Shown here: positions 1-7,641 of the stretch, piece by piece
Layout: each line of letters opens with the position of its first letter
Position numbering within the stretch: the first letter of the stretch is position 1
Assembly: GCA_037131955.1 (NCBI GenBank)
Contig: JBAXQC010000032.1
Location: 1-30,217 of the forward strand
From: CAIMMJ01 sp037131955
GTDB taxonomy: Bacteria; Bacteroidota; Bacteroidia; UBA4408
Reading direction: 5' to 3'
Length of the DNA stretch: 30,217 nt
Notes under the pieces: generated by a model
The model's input: the letters and a program-made list of their open reading frames with translations, nothing else
The model's database searches: none
What the model was told of the DNA's origin: nothing
Position numbers and translations under genes: made by a program

Positions 1-520
1 GTTTTAAAAAAAATTTATTTTTATCTTTTAGCATTGCTACAAAAGTTTTTTTATTTTTATTTCTATCGGGCTCTACAATTGGCTGCATAATTCTTGAACC
101 AATTTTTAGTAGTTCAGGAAAAAATAATTTATATATGGGGAGCATCTTCATGAATTTATATTTGTTGGGCAATTCCATTCTGTTTTTTGCACTAGATATA
201 ATAATTATTTTTTTTGGATTTATTATTTCTGCCAACTCACAGCAAATCATACCACCAAACGAAACTCCAATTAAATAAAATTCAGATGTTGTGTCAATTT
301 GATTTAGAAGTGAAATTGAAAATTCCTTTAAATTTGAACGTCTATTTGGTATAGGATATTGTATAAATTTTTTTACAAAACCTGAGTCAATTTTTATAGA
401 ATCAAAAAGGCGATGATCGGAACCTTGACCAGAAAAAAAATAAACTACAGGTTTGTTTTTGGAGAGTACAATAACAGAGCAATGTAAAAAAACAAAAATT
501 AAAAATAGTGATTTGTGCAC
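1..520 (-). CDS. Alpha/beta hydrolase, partial (C-terminus off the window)
   Basis: The minus strand is open from a GTG at 520 to the window edge, giving 173 codons with no stop. Residues 1-20 are hydrophobic after an initial HKS and look like a signal peptide or N-terminal anchor. Next comes FFSGQGSDHRLF (about 28-39), a strand and oxyanion-type glycine loop. GVSFGGM (85-91) is a typical nucleophile elbow with Ser87 as probable nucleophile. The acid and His of the triad would lie in the missing part. In frame, a TAA sits 10 codons upstream and no ATG lies between it and the hydrolase core, so GTG is the best start, though not certain. It lies 38 bases downstream of the response regulator stop on the same strand and may be co-transcribed. 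Substrate unknown. Confidence 0.72.
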   Translation of the reverse strand, partial: MHKSLFLIFVFLHCSVIVLSKNKPVVYFFSGQGSDHRLFDSIKIDSGFVKKFIQYPIPNRRSNLKEFSISLLNQIDTTSEFYLIGVSFGGMICCELAEIINPKKIIIISSAKNRMELPNKYKFMKMLPIYKLFFPELLKIGSRIMQPIVEPDRNKNKKTFVAMLKDKNKFFLK

Positions 521-558
521 TGCATTAATTTTAATCTCATTTCCTTACTACGCTGTAT

Positions 559-1245
559 TTAGAACAAATTAATTTTCTTTAGCAAATGTTCTTTGTATGA
601 ACGGCTAACCGGTATAGTTTTATCTTCAATAGTTATGGCATTGTCTTCAATTTCTTTGATCTTATCTACTCTAACTAAAAAAGACCTGTGCACTCTGCAA
701 AAATCTTTTGTTGGCAATTTATTTTCGATAGACTTCATGGTAGATAATACCGTAAACCTGTTACTAATAGTGTATATGTTTACATAATCTGAAAGAGCTT
801 CTACAAATAATATTTCGGAAAGAGGCAAGCGTATTAAGCGGCTGTCTTTTTTAATGAAGATATCATTTGAACCAGAGGGGCCAACGTGAAAAGCATCTTC
901 AATTGCCCTTGCTTTGTCAACAGATTTTAGAAACCTAGCATATTCAACTGGCTTTAGTAAAAAGTCGGTAACATTATAGTCAAAAGCATCTGCACCATAT
1001 TCCTTGTTAACCGTTACCATTACTACTTGTGGAAGATTTTCAAAAGTGGCCAAAAATTGTAGCCCACTCATTTCAGGCATTTCTACATCTAAAAAAATCA
1101 AATGAACATCGTTTTCTCTTATTGCAAGTAGTGCTTCGGCAGCATTAGAATAGCTACCGATTAGGTTTAAGCCCGGAGTTTTTTCTACAAAATGATTTAT
1201 AGCAAACCTGGATAAATCATCATCATCTACAATAATACAATTCAT
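559..1245 (-). CDS. LytTR-family response regulator
   Basis: A 228-residue two-domain regulator. The receiver domain (about 1-120) has the acidic pocket VDDDD (6-10), phosphoacceptor Asp53 in FLDVEMP, the conserved hydroxyl residue Thr78 and the Lys-Pro pair K98-P99. The C-terminal LytTR DNA-binding domain (about 128-228) shows the usual pattern: strand-rich start, ILFVEALSDYVNIY, and CRVHRSFLV. Such proteins bind promoter DNA after phosphorylation by a LytS-type or other histidine kinase. No kinase gene is visible next to it, so it is an orphan within this window. A TTTG-N19-TACCTTTA promoter lies just upstream. The partial hydrolase follows 38 bases downstream on the same strand. Target genes cannot be read from the sequence. 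Confidence 0.93.
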   Translation of the reverse strand: MNCIIVDDDDLSRFAINHFVEKTPGLNLIGSYSNAAEALLAIRENDVHLIFLDVEMPEMSGLQFLATFENLPQVVMVTVNKEYGADAFDYNVTDFLLKPVEYARFLKSVDKARAIEDAFHVGPSGSNDIFIKKDSRLIRLPLSEILFVEALSDYVNIYTISNRFTVLSTMKSIENKLPTKDFCRVHRSFLVRVDKIKEIEDNAITIEDKTIPVSRSYKEHLLKKINLF

Positions 1246-1265
1246 AATTTATTTCAAATATTTTT

Positions 1266-1296
1266 TAAAGGTAAGATTTGAAATGAACATGTCAAA
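1266..1296 (-). promoter_or_regulatory. Probable Bacteroidota sigma-A promoter of the LytTR gene
   Basis: Read on the minus strand: TTTG (1296-1293), a 19-base spacer, then TACCTTTA (1273-1266). This matches TTTG-N19-TAnnTTTG except for the last base. Transcription would begin about 14 bases before the ATG at 1245. Confidence 0.45.
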
Positions 1297-1344
1297 CTTT
1301 GAAAATTTATTTTTTTGAAATAGCGTATTTATGCGGTCAACATG

Positions 1345-1352
1345 TATATTTG
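1345..1352 (+). promoter_or_regulatory. -7 box of the fadN-like gene
   Basis: TATATTTG fits TAnnTTTG exactly and lies 41 bases before the ATG at 1394. The nearest upstream TTTG (1314-1317) is about 27 bases away, longer than usual, so the -33 element is weak. The box lies inside a longer open frame that starts at 1331, which argues for the later start. Confidence 0.4.
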
Positions 1353-1393
1353 TTAAGTGTAAATGTCAGATTTTAATTTTTAACAAATACCTT

Positions 1394-3799
1394 ATGAATA
1401 GAAAAATAAATAAGATTGCAATTTTAGGTTCGGGAGTTATGGGTTCTCGAATTGCTTGTCACTTTGCAAATATTGGCGTTCAAGTAGTATTACTTGATAT
1501 TGCACCTAATAAATTACTTCCTGAAGAAGAGAAAAAAGGTTTGACATTAGAACATCCAAAAGTAAAAAACAGAATTGTAGAAAGTGCTTTATTGTCAGCC
1601 GTTGCAAGCAATCCATCGCCGCTGTATTTAAAAAAGTTTGCAAAAAATATTTCAATAGGCAATTTTTCTGATGATTTTCAAAAAATATCGGAAGCCGATT
1701 GGATAATTGAAGTTGTAATTGAACGATTAGACATAAAACTTGAGGTTTTTGAAAAAGTAGAAAAATATAGAAAAGCAAATAGTATTGTTAGTAGCAACAC
1801 AAGCGGTATTCCTATTCACCTTATGGAAAAAGGAAGAAGTGAAAATTTTTTAGAACATTTCTGTGGAACTCACTTTTTTAATCCACCCCGATATTTAAAA
1901 CTTTTAGAGATTATTCCGGGAACAAAAACAAAAAAAGAAGTATTGGATTTTGTTTTAGAATATGGAGATTTACATTTAGGAAAAACAACCGTTCTTTGCA
2001 AAGATACCCCTGCATTTATCGCCAATAGAATTGGTGTATTTGGCATAATGAGTTTGTTTCATTTGGTAGAAAAACTTGGATTAACCGTTGAGCAAGTTGA
2101 TAAGTTAACAGGGCCGGCGCTGGGAAGACCAAAATCTGCAACCTTCAGAACCTGCGATGTTGTTGGTCTTGATACCTTAGTTCATGTTGCCAAAGGATTA
2201 AAAGACAATTGCCCAACCGATGAATCAAATGCATTATTTTCTTTGCCCAACTACATTCAAAAAATGGTAGAAAATAATTGGTACGGTAGTAAAAGCGGAC
2301 AGGGATTTTATAAAAAAATAAAACTAGAAAATGGCAAATCTGAAATTCAACCCCTAGATTTAAAAACGTTAGAATATGTATCACCTGGCAAAGTAAAATT
2401 TGCAACTCTAGAAGCCGCAAAACAAGTAGAAGATCTAAAGCAAAGAATTAAAGTTTTAGTATCAGGAAAAGATGTTGCAGGAGAATTTTACAGACATTCT
2501 ATGTTTGGTTTATTTGCTTATGTTAGCCATAGAATTCCAGAAATTACAGATGCAGTGTATAAAATAGATTCAGCCATGTGTGCCGGATTTGGTTGGGATA
2601 TTGGACCATTTGAATATTGGGATGCATTGGGAATAAAAGATTGTATTTCTGTTATGGAAACAATGGGGTACAAACCAGCGGCTTGGATTTATGAAATGGT
2701 AGCTGCTGGCAACAACAGTTTTTATTTAGTGAAAGATGGCAGAAAAAAATATTACGAAGCACAGAGTAAAACATATATAGATATTGAAGGCACTGAAAAT
2801 TTTATTTTGCTAGATACAATAAGAGAAAATAAAACAGTTTGGAAAAACAAAGGTGCAACGTTAACAGACATTGGAGACGGCATATTAAATTTAGAATTTC
2901 ACACCAAAATGAATACCATTGGAAGTGAAATTATAGGAGCCATGAATTCTTCTATTGAATTGGCAGAAAAAGAGTTTAAAGGACTGGTAATTTCAAACGA
3001 AGCTCCAAATTTTTCGGCAGGAGCCAACTTGGGAATTATATTTATGCTGGCTATTGAACAAGAATGGGATGAATTAAATTTTGCCATTAAGGCATTTCAA
3101 AATGCAATGATGAGAGTAAGGTACTCTTCTATACCTGTTGTAGTTGCACCTCATAATTTGGCTCTTGGTGGAAGTTGCGAAATGAGTATGCATGCTGATA
3201 AAGTTCAGGCCCATGCAGAATTGTATATGGGATTAGTAGAATTTGGTGCCGGATTAATTCCGGGTGGTGGTGGAACAAAGGAATTTGCGTTGAGAGCATC
3301 GGATCAATTTTTTGAAGGCGATGTAGAATTGGCAACTTTGCGAAATAAATTTTTAACTATTGGAATGGCAAAAGTATCAACGTCAGCCCACGAAGCGTTT
3401 GAATTGGGATATCTTAAAGAAGGGAAAGATGGAATAACACTGAACAAAAGTAGGTTATTAAAAGACGCCAAAGAAAGTTGTTTGCTTTTAGCAAATGAGG
3501 GCTATGAAAAACCAATTCCTCGCAAAGACATAAAGGTTTTGGGCAAACAAGGATTAGGATTAATTTATTTGGGTGCAGATAGCATGTACAGTGGAAATTA
3601 TATAAGCGAACACGACAAAAAAATATCCGAAAAACTTGGTTATGTTTTGTGTGGTGGAAACCTCTCCTCACCTGCTTTGGTTAGCGAACAGTATTTGTTA
3701 GATTTAGAAAGAGAGGCATTTTTAAGTTTGTGCGGAGAAAAGAAAACCTTAGAAAGAATGCAGAGCATTTTAAGTGGAGGGAAAGTGTTGAGAAATTAA
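1394..3799 (+). CDS. fadN: 3-hydroxyacyl-CoA dehydrogenase / enoyl-CoA hydratase, FadN-like
   Basis: An 801-residue bifunctional enzyme of fatty-acid beta-oxidation, with the dehydrogenase half first and the hydratase half last. This is the FadN order, reverse of E. coli FadB. The Rossmann loop is GSGVMG (12-17). The dehydrogenase dyad is His160 (THFFNPP) and Glu172 (LLEII), spaced 12 as in the family. The crotonase half (about 515-720) has SAGANLG, the first catalytic Glu596 in GGSCEM and the second Glu616 in GLVEF, spaced 20 as in classical hydratases. It should hydrate enoyl-CoA and oxidise 3-hydroxyacyl-CoA with NAD+ in the cytosol. An in-frame ATG at 1331 would add 21 residues, but it lies upstream of the -7 box, and the dinucleotide fold starts naturally at 1394. 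The usual thiolase and acyl-CoA dehydrogenase partners are not adjacent. Confidence 0.92.
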   Translation: MNRKINKIAILGSGVMGSRIACHFANIGVQVVLLDIAPNKLLPEEEKKGLTLEHPKVKNRIVESALLSAVASNPSPLYLKKFAKNISIGNFSDDFQKISEADWIIEVVIERLDIKLEVFEKVEKYRKANSIVSSNTSGIPIHLMEKGRSENFLEHFCGTHFFNPPRYLKLLEIIPGTKTKKEVLDFVLEYGDLHLGKTTVLCKDTPAFIANRIGVFGIMSLFHLVEKLGLTVEQVDKLTGPALGRPKSATFRTCDVVGLDTLVHVAKGLKDNCPTDESNALFSLPNYIQKMVENNWYGSKSGQGFYKKIKLENGKSEIQPLDLKTLEYVSPGKVKFATLEAAKQVEDLKQRIKVLVSGKDVAGEFYRHSMFGLFAYVSHRIPEITDAVYKIDSAMCAGFGWDIGPFEYWDALGIKDCISVMETMGYKPAAWIYEMVAAGNNSFYLVKDGRKKYYEAQSKTYIDIEGTENFILLDTIRENKTVWKNKGATLTDIGDGILNLEFHTKMNTIGSEIIGAMNSSIELAEKEFKGLVISNEAPNFSAGANLGIIFMLAIEQEWDELNFAIKAFQNAMMRVRYSSIPVVVAPHNLALGGSCEMSMHADKVQAHAELYMGLVEFGAGLIPGGGGTKEFALRASDQFFEGDVELATLRNKFLTIGMAKVSTSAHEAFELGYLKEGKDGITLNKSRLLKDAKESCLLLANEGYEKPIPRKDIKVLGKQGLGLIYLGADSMYSGNYISEHDKKISEKLGYVLCGGNLSSPALVSEQYLLDLEREAFLSLCGEKKTLERMQSILSGGKVLRN

Positions 3800-3815
3800 T
3801 GGAAAAAATTTATAA

Positions 3816-3849
3816 AAAAAAAGCGATACATTTCTGTATCGCTTTTTTT
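3816..3849. terminator. Shared bidirectional terminator between fadN and tRNA-Lys
   Basis: A 15-base perfect stem (3816-3830 with 3835-3849) with loop TTTC. The core is GCGATACA/TGTATCGC, flanked by an A-run on the left and a T-run on the right, so each strand's transcript has a hairpin followed by U residues. It sits 16 bases after the fadN stop and 1 base after the 3' end of the tRNA. Confidence 0.85.
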
Positions 3850-3850
3850 G

Positions 3851-3923
3851 TGATCCCGCTGGGATTCGAACCCAGGACCCCATCATTAAAAGTGATGTGC
3901 TCTACCAGCTGAGCTACGGAATC
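3851..3923 (-). tRNA. tRNA-Lys(TTT)
   Basis: A 73-base cloverleaf on the minus strand. The acceptor stem is GATTCCG/CGGGATC (one G-T pair), the D arm GCTC...GAGC and the anticodon stem CATCA/TGATG. The loop is CTTTTAA, giving anticodon TTT (3890-3888). The T arm is CTGGG/CCCAG with loop TTCGAAT, and the discriminator is A. CCA is not encoded. It has its own promoter at 3969-3999 and ends against the shared terminator. Confidence 0.95.
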
Positions 3924-3968
3924 AAAAACAATAACAATTTTGTTATTTATTCCGTAAATTTTGGATTG

Positions 3969-3999
3969 CAAAAATACACACACTTTTTAGAACTGCAAA
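3969..3999 (-). promoter_or_regulatory. Bacteroidota sigma-A promoter of tRNA-Lys
   Basis: On the minus strand: TTTG (3999-3996), a 19-base spacer, then TATTTTTG (3976-3969). Both boxes fit the TTTG / TAnnTTTG consensus exactly. It points at the tRNA 46 bases downstream and is one of the two clearest promoters in the window. Confidence 0.65.
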
Positions 4000-4223
4000 T
4001 GTTTTTGCTAATTTTATAGAAAGTTTTTTACCGCTTTGTTTTTCAATAGATTAAAGAAACTACAAGGTATTAATTGAAGCAATTAATCTAAGTTTTATAC
4101 AAATTAATAAGGATAACGTACATTCCAATAACATAGAAGTAAACTATAAATCACAAAACCTTTTCCATAATTCAAACTTATCTCAAAACAAAAACAATTC
4201 ATAAACAAACGTTTTTCTTTTAT

Positions 4224-4231
4224 TAATTTTG
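4224..4231 (+). promoter_or_regulatory. -7 box before the first GT4 gene
   Basis: TAATTTTG fits TAnnTTTG and ends 18 bases before the ATG at 4250. No good TTTG is seen 18-21 bases upstream. The box overlaps an in-frame TTG at 4229, which makes that TTG an unlikely start codon. Confidence 0.35.
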
Positions 4232-4249
4232 AAAAATTTCAAGTCAAGA

Positions 4250-5299
4250 ATGAACCTACTTATTTGTTATACCGAGTTGGCAGAATATACAATAGCTTGT
4301 GTAAATGAATTTATTGATCAAACAGGAGCAAATGTTCACATCATAAAGTGGCCAGTTAAAGATGAAGCTCCATTTAAATTTGCAAATCTAAATTCTAACA
4401 TCACATTTTACGAAAGAAATAAGTTTAACGATGAAAGTTTACTTGAGCTTGCAAAAAAAATAAATCCTCAACTTATTCTTACGGCAGGATGGATTGATAA
4501 AGGTTACATGAAAATTGCTAAACATTTTTATGGAAAAGTTCCAACGGTTTTGCTCTTTGATAATAAGTGGCAAAATACCATTAAACAAAAAATCGCAGTT
4601 ATCTTATCCTCCTTAATTTTAAAAAATAAATTCTCTCATTGCTTTGTTCCTGGAAATATCCAAAAAAAGTATGCGAAAAAATTAGGTTTCAAAGAAGATA
4701 AAATTATAACAGGATTTTATTCGTGCGATTACAATAGATTTAAAAGTTATTTAGAAAGTTATAGAGAAGACAAAAAAAGAAGTTTTCCCAAACGCTTTTT
4801 ATACGTTGGGAGATATTTAGAACTTAAAGGTCTAAGCGAATTGTGGCAAGCATTTATTGAGTTGCAAAATGAAAATCCGAGTGAATGGGAATTGTGGTGC
4901 ATTGGCACAGGAGAAATGCAACCAGTGCTTCATCCTAAAATTAAACACATAGGTTTTATTCAACCGGATAAATTTCTGCCTTATTTAAAAGATACTGGTG
5001 TTTTTATTTTGGCAAGTAGAAAAGAAGCTTGGAGTGTAGCACTTCACGAAATGGTAACAGCTGGTTTTCCTGTAATTTGTAGCAATAAAGTAGGAGCTAT
5101 TGAAGCTTTTGTAGATCACAGTAAAAATGGATATGTTTTTGAAGCTGGAGATAAAAATGAAATAAAAAACAGATTAGAAAATATTATACAAAAAACAGAT
5201 AACGAATTAATTGAAATGGGTTTGATTAGTGAGAAACTTGCAGAAAAGATTACACCAAAAATTTGGAGCAATTCATTAAAACAATTAATTAAAACATAG
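4250..5299 (+). CDS. GT4-family glycosyltransferase
   Basis: A 349-residue GT-B fold glycosyltransferase, likely transferring a sugar from a nucleotide donor to a lipid-linked acceptor at the inner face of the membrane. The donor-side domain has RFLYVGRYLELKG, WELWCIGTGEM and the retaining-enzyme motif E-x7-E (Glu259 to Glu267), followed by GFPVICSNKVGAIEAF. The N-terminal acceptor domain is divergent, as usual. The start is the ATG at 4250. An in-frame TTG at 4229 would add seven residues but overlaps the -7 box. The stop is only 6 bases before the AsnB-type gene, so the two are almost certainly one operon. The donor sugar cannot be told from the sequence. Confidence 0.88.
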   Translation: MNLLICYTELAEYTIACVNEFIDQTGANVHIIKWPVKDEAPFKFANLNSNITFYERNKFNDESLLELAKKINPQLILTAGWIDKGYMKIAKHFYGKVPTVLLFDNKWQNTIKQKIAVILSSLILKNKFSHCFVPGNIQKKYAKKLGFKEDKIITGFYSCDYNRFKSYLESYREDKKRSFPKRFLYVGRYLELKGLSELWQAFIELQNENPSEWELWCIGTGEMQPVLHPKIKHIGFIQPDKFLPYLKDTGVFILASRKEAWSVALHEMVTAGFPVICSNKVGAIEAFVDHSKNGYVFEAGDKNEIKNRLENIIQKTDNELIEMGLISEKLAEKITPKIWSNSLKQLIKT

Positions 5300-5305
5300 T
5301 TTAAC

Positions 5306-7192
5306 ATGTGCGGAATAAATGGAATTGTTAGTGTTGGGGAAAAAGAAGCCAGACACAATTGTCTAGAAAAAATGAATGTAAAATTAAAACATCGTGGACC
5401 TGATGACGATGGAACATTTTCTGACAATTACATTTCCTTAGGACAAACTAGGTTATCAATTATTGATTTAAGTTCAGCCGGACATCAACCTATGCACTCC
5501 GAGGATGGAAATTATTCAATAGTTTTTAATGGTGAAATTTATAATTTTCAGGAAGTAAAAAAATATTTAGTTGACCAAAACTTTCCCATCAACTTTAAAA
5601 CAAAAACTGATACAGAAGTACTTCTATATGCCTATATTTATTTAAAAGAAAAATGCCTTGCACTTTTAAATGGAATGTTCGCATTTTGCATTTATAATCA
5701 TCAAACAAAAGACATATTTATTGCAAGAGATAGATTGGGAATAAAGCCACTTTATTATGCATTTGATTCTACCAAATTTGTATTTTCATCAGAAACTAGA
5801 TCAATTTTAGAATCAAAATTATTTAATTTTAATTTAGATACTAATTCTTTGGTAGATTATATAAGGTACCAAACTGTTCATGCCCCGCACACAATTATTG
5901 AACAAATAAAAATGTTGCCTACAGGGCATTACGTTACGTTTAATGCAGATAATATAAAACCAATTTTTACAGAATATTGGAGTATAACAAAAAACAGAAA
6001 GGTAAATAGCAACATTACTTACAGCCAAGCGAAAGAAATTACGAGAGAAAAATTAAGCCAATCTGTAAAAAGGCGTTTAGTTGCTGATGTTCCATTTGGA
6101 TCCTTCTTAAGCGGTGGAATAGATTCTTCGGCTATTGTTGCTTTAATGAGCAAAGAAAATAATGCTCAAGTGAATACATTTTCTGTAACATTTGAAGAAG
6201 AAGAATTTAGCGAGGCTCCTTATGCAAGAATGATTGCAGAAAAATACCAAACAAAACATACTGAAATAAAATTAAATGCAAACGACTTTTTAAAAGAAGT
6301 TCCAAATGCATTAAACGCTATGGACCACCCTAGCGGAGATGGCCCAAATACCTATGTAGTATCTAAAGCCACAAAAAACGCAGGAATTACAATGGCTTTG
6401 AGTGGTTTAGGTGGGGATGAAATATTTGCTGGATATGATGTTTTTAAACGAGCTTTCAGTTTTGAAAAAAACAATTGGATGAAAAATATTCCAACGCCAA
6501 TTAGAAAAACGTTAGCTAAATTTTACTTGATGCAAAAGCAAGGAGTACAAGCCGAAAAAATTGCTGAAATTTTAGGTTCCAATGATTTTTCCTTGGCTAC
6601 ATTTTATGCTTCCTCAAGAAAAATGTTTGTAGAGGATAAAGTCAAAAAAATAATAAGTTTCCCAATTCAACAAGATAATTTTGTTGAAAAGCTGTTTAAC
6701 TCTAACCTAAAAAATTTTAATTCAACAAACGAGCTTATTTCACAAATTTCGTTTGCCGAAATTTCTACTTACATGCAAAATGTTTTGCTAAGAGATACTG
6801 ATCAAATGAGTATGGCTGTTGCATTGGAAGTTAGAGTTCCTTTTTTGGATTATGAGCTAGTAGAATTTGTTACAGGATTAAATGACGAGATTAAATTTCC
6901 GCATACACCAAAAAAATTATTGGTAGATTCTCTTGGTGATTTATTGCCCCCAGAAATTGTAAATAGACCCAAAATGGGTTTTACTTTCCCATGGAAAAAT
7001 TGGCTAAAAAATGAAATGAAAGAATTTGCAGAACATCATATTGAGCAATTGGGTAAAAGAAATCAATTTAATGAATTGGAGATTAAATTACTTTGGAAAA
7101 ATTTTTTAAACGATGATAGTTCTGTAACTTGGAGTAGAATTTGGTATCTGCTGGTATTGAACAATTGGCTAGAACAAAATAATTTAAACTAA
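5306..7192 (+). CDS. asnB: AsnB-type glutamine-dependent amidotransferase (1)
   Basis: A 628-residue asparagine synthetase B family enzyme. After removal of Met1, Cys2 (MCGINGI) is the nucleophile of the glutaminase domain. LKHRGPDDDG, RLSIIDL, FNGEIYN and TDTEVLL complete the glutamine site. The synthetase half has the ATP pyrophosphatase loop SGGIDSS (269-275), LSGLGGDEIFAGY and RDTDQMSMA with VRVPFLD. By family the reaction is ATP-dependent transfer of glutamine nitrogen to a carboxyl group. The substrate could be aspartate, but the glycosyltransferase 6 bases upstream allows amidation of a sugar acid, as proposed for AsnB homologues in O-antigen clusters. A second paralogue lies nearby on the opposite strand (8452-10428). 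Confidence 0.9.
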   Translation: MCGINGIVSVGEKEARHNCLEKMNVKLKHRGPDDDGTFSDNYISLGQTRLSIIDLSSAGHQPMHSEDGNYSIVFNGEIYNFQEVKKYLVDQNFPINFKTKTDTEVLLYAYIYLKEKCLALLNGMFAFCIYNHQTKDIFIARDRLGIKPLYYAFDSTKFVFSSETRSILESKLFNFNLDTNSLVDYIRYQTVHAPHTIIEQIKMLPTGHYVTFNADNIKPIFTEYWSITKNRKVNSNITYSQAKEITREKLSQSVKRRLVADVPFGSFLSGGIDSSAIVALMSKENNAQVNTFSVTFEEEEFSEAPYARMIAEKYQTKHTEIKLNANDFLKEVPNALNAMDHPSGDGPNTYVVSKATKNAGITMALSGLGGDEIFAGYDVFKRAFSFEKNNWMKNIPTPIRKTLAKFYLMQKQGVQAEKIAEILGSNDFSLATFYASSRKMFVEDKVKKIISFPIQQDNFVEKLFNSNLKNFNSTNELISQISFAEISTYMQNVLLRDTDQMSMAVALEVRVPFLDYELVEFVTGLNDEIKFPHTPKKLLVDSLGDLLPPEIVNRPKMGFTFPWKNWLKNEMKEFAEHHIEQLGKRNQFNELEIKLLWKNFLNDDSSVTWSRIWYLLVLNNWLEQNNLN

Positions 7193-7242
7193 AATTAATT
7201 TCAACGCTTTACAATCATTTTTAAATTTAAAAGTAACGTCAA

Positions 7243-7641
7243 ATGGAGCACAATATAAAAATTACCTGGACCCAAGAAAGTAACTTTGAATACGAAGAAA
7301 GTAATCAAAAAATTTCCTTAGATATTATTAGCGAAAAGGGATTCAGTCCAAAAAAACTATTGCTTGTAGGACTTGCAGGATGCACCGGCATTGACATTGT
7401 TTCTTTGTTGGAAAAGATGAGAGTAGAATTTTCGCAATTTTATATAAAGGTAGATGCAAATTTAACAGAGGAACATCCCAAAGTTTATAAAGAGATTGAA
7501 ATTGTTTATTCCATAAAATCAGAACAAACAAACCAAGAAAAAATTCAAAAAGCAATTGACTTGTCTATGCAAAAATATTGCGGCGTTAGCGCCATGCTGG
7601 GCAAAACAGCAGAGATAAAAGCCGTTTTACATCTTATTTAG
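7243..7641 (+). CDS. OsmC/Ohr-family thiol peroxidase-like protein
   Basis: A 132-residue OsmC-fold protein. It has both family cysteines: Cys47 in GLAGCTGIDI at the start of the central helix and Cys113 in KYCGVSAML. By family they form a peroxidatic/resolving pair reducing organic hydroperoxides. The sequence looks closer to the YhfA-like subgroup, whose substrate is unclear, than to classical Ohr. It lies 50 bases after asnB(1) on the same strand. Its last 8 bases overlap the 3' end of the unknown gene on the other strand. There is no clear link to glycan synthesis. Confidence 0.85.
   Translation: MEHNIKITWTQESNFEYEESNQKISLDIISEKGFSPKKLLLVGLAGCTGIDIVSLLEKMRVEFSQFYIKVDANLTEEHPKVYKEIEIVYSIKSEQTNQEKIQKAIDLSMQKYCGVSAMLGKTAEIKAVLHLI

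Larger units (their letters stand above)
3924..4249. other. Gene-free stretch upstream of tRNA-Lys and the first glycosyltransferase
   Basis: These 326 bases hold the tRNA leader with a perfect palindrome (3930-3947: AATAACAA, TT, TTGTTATT), the tRNA promoter (3969-3999, minus) and the -7 box of the next gene (4224-4231, plus). I see nothing convincing in the AT-rich remainder (4000-4220): no small gene with plausible coding character, no hairpin with a U-tract and no tandem repeat. Confidence 0.6.

Noticed and set aside
1331..1393. Longer N-terminus for the FadN-like protein from an ATG at 1331
   Set aside because: The extra residues are not like the family, and the -7 box at 1345-1352 lies inside them.
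3730..3912. A 60-codon open frame on the plus strand reading through the terminator and tRNA
   Set aside because: Its end (GFEPRT) is the well-known artefact of translating the antisense of a tRNA T arm. It overlaps fadN, the terminator and tRNA-Lys.
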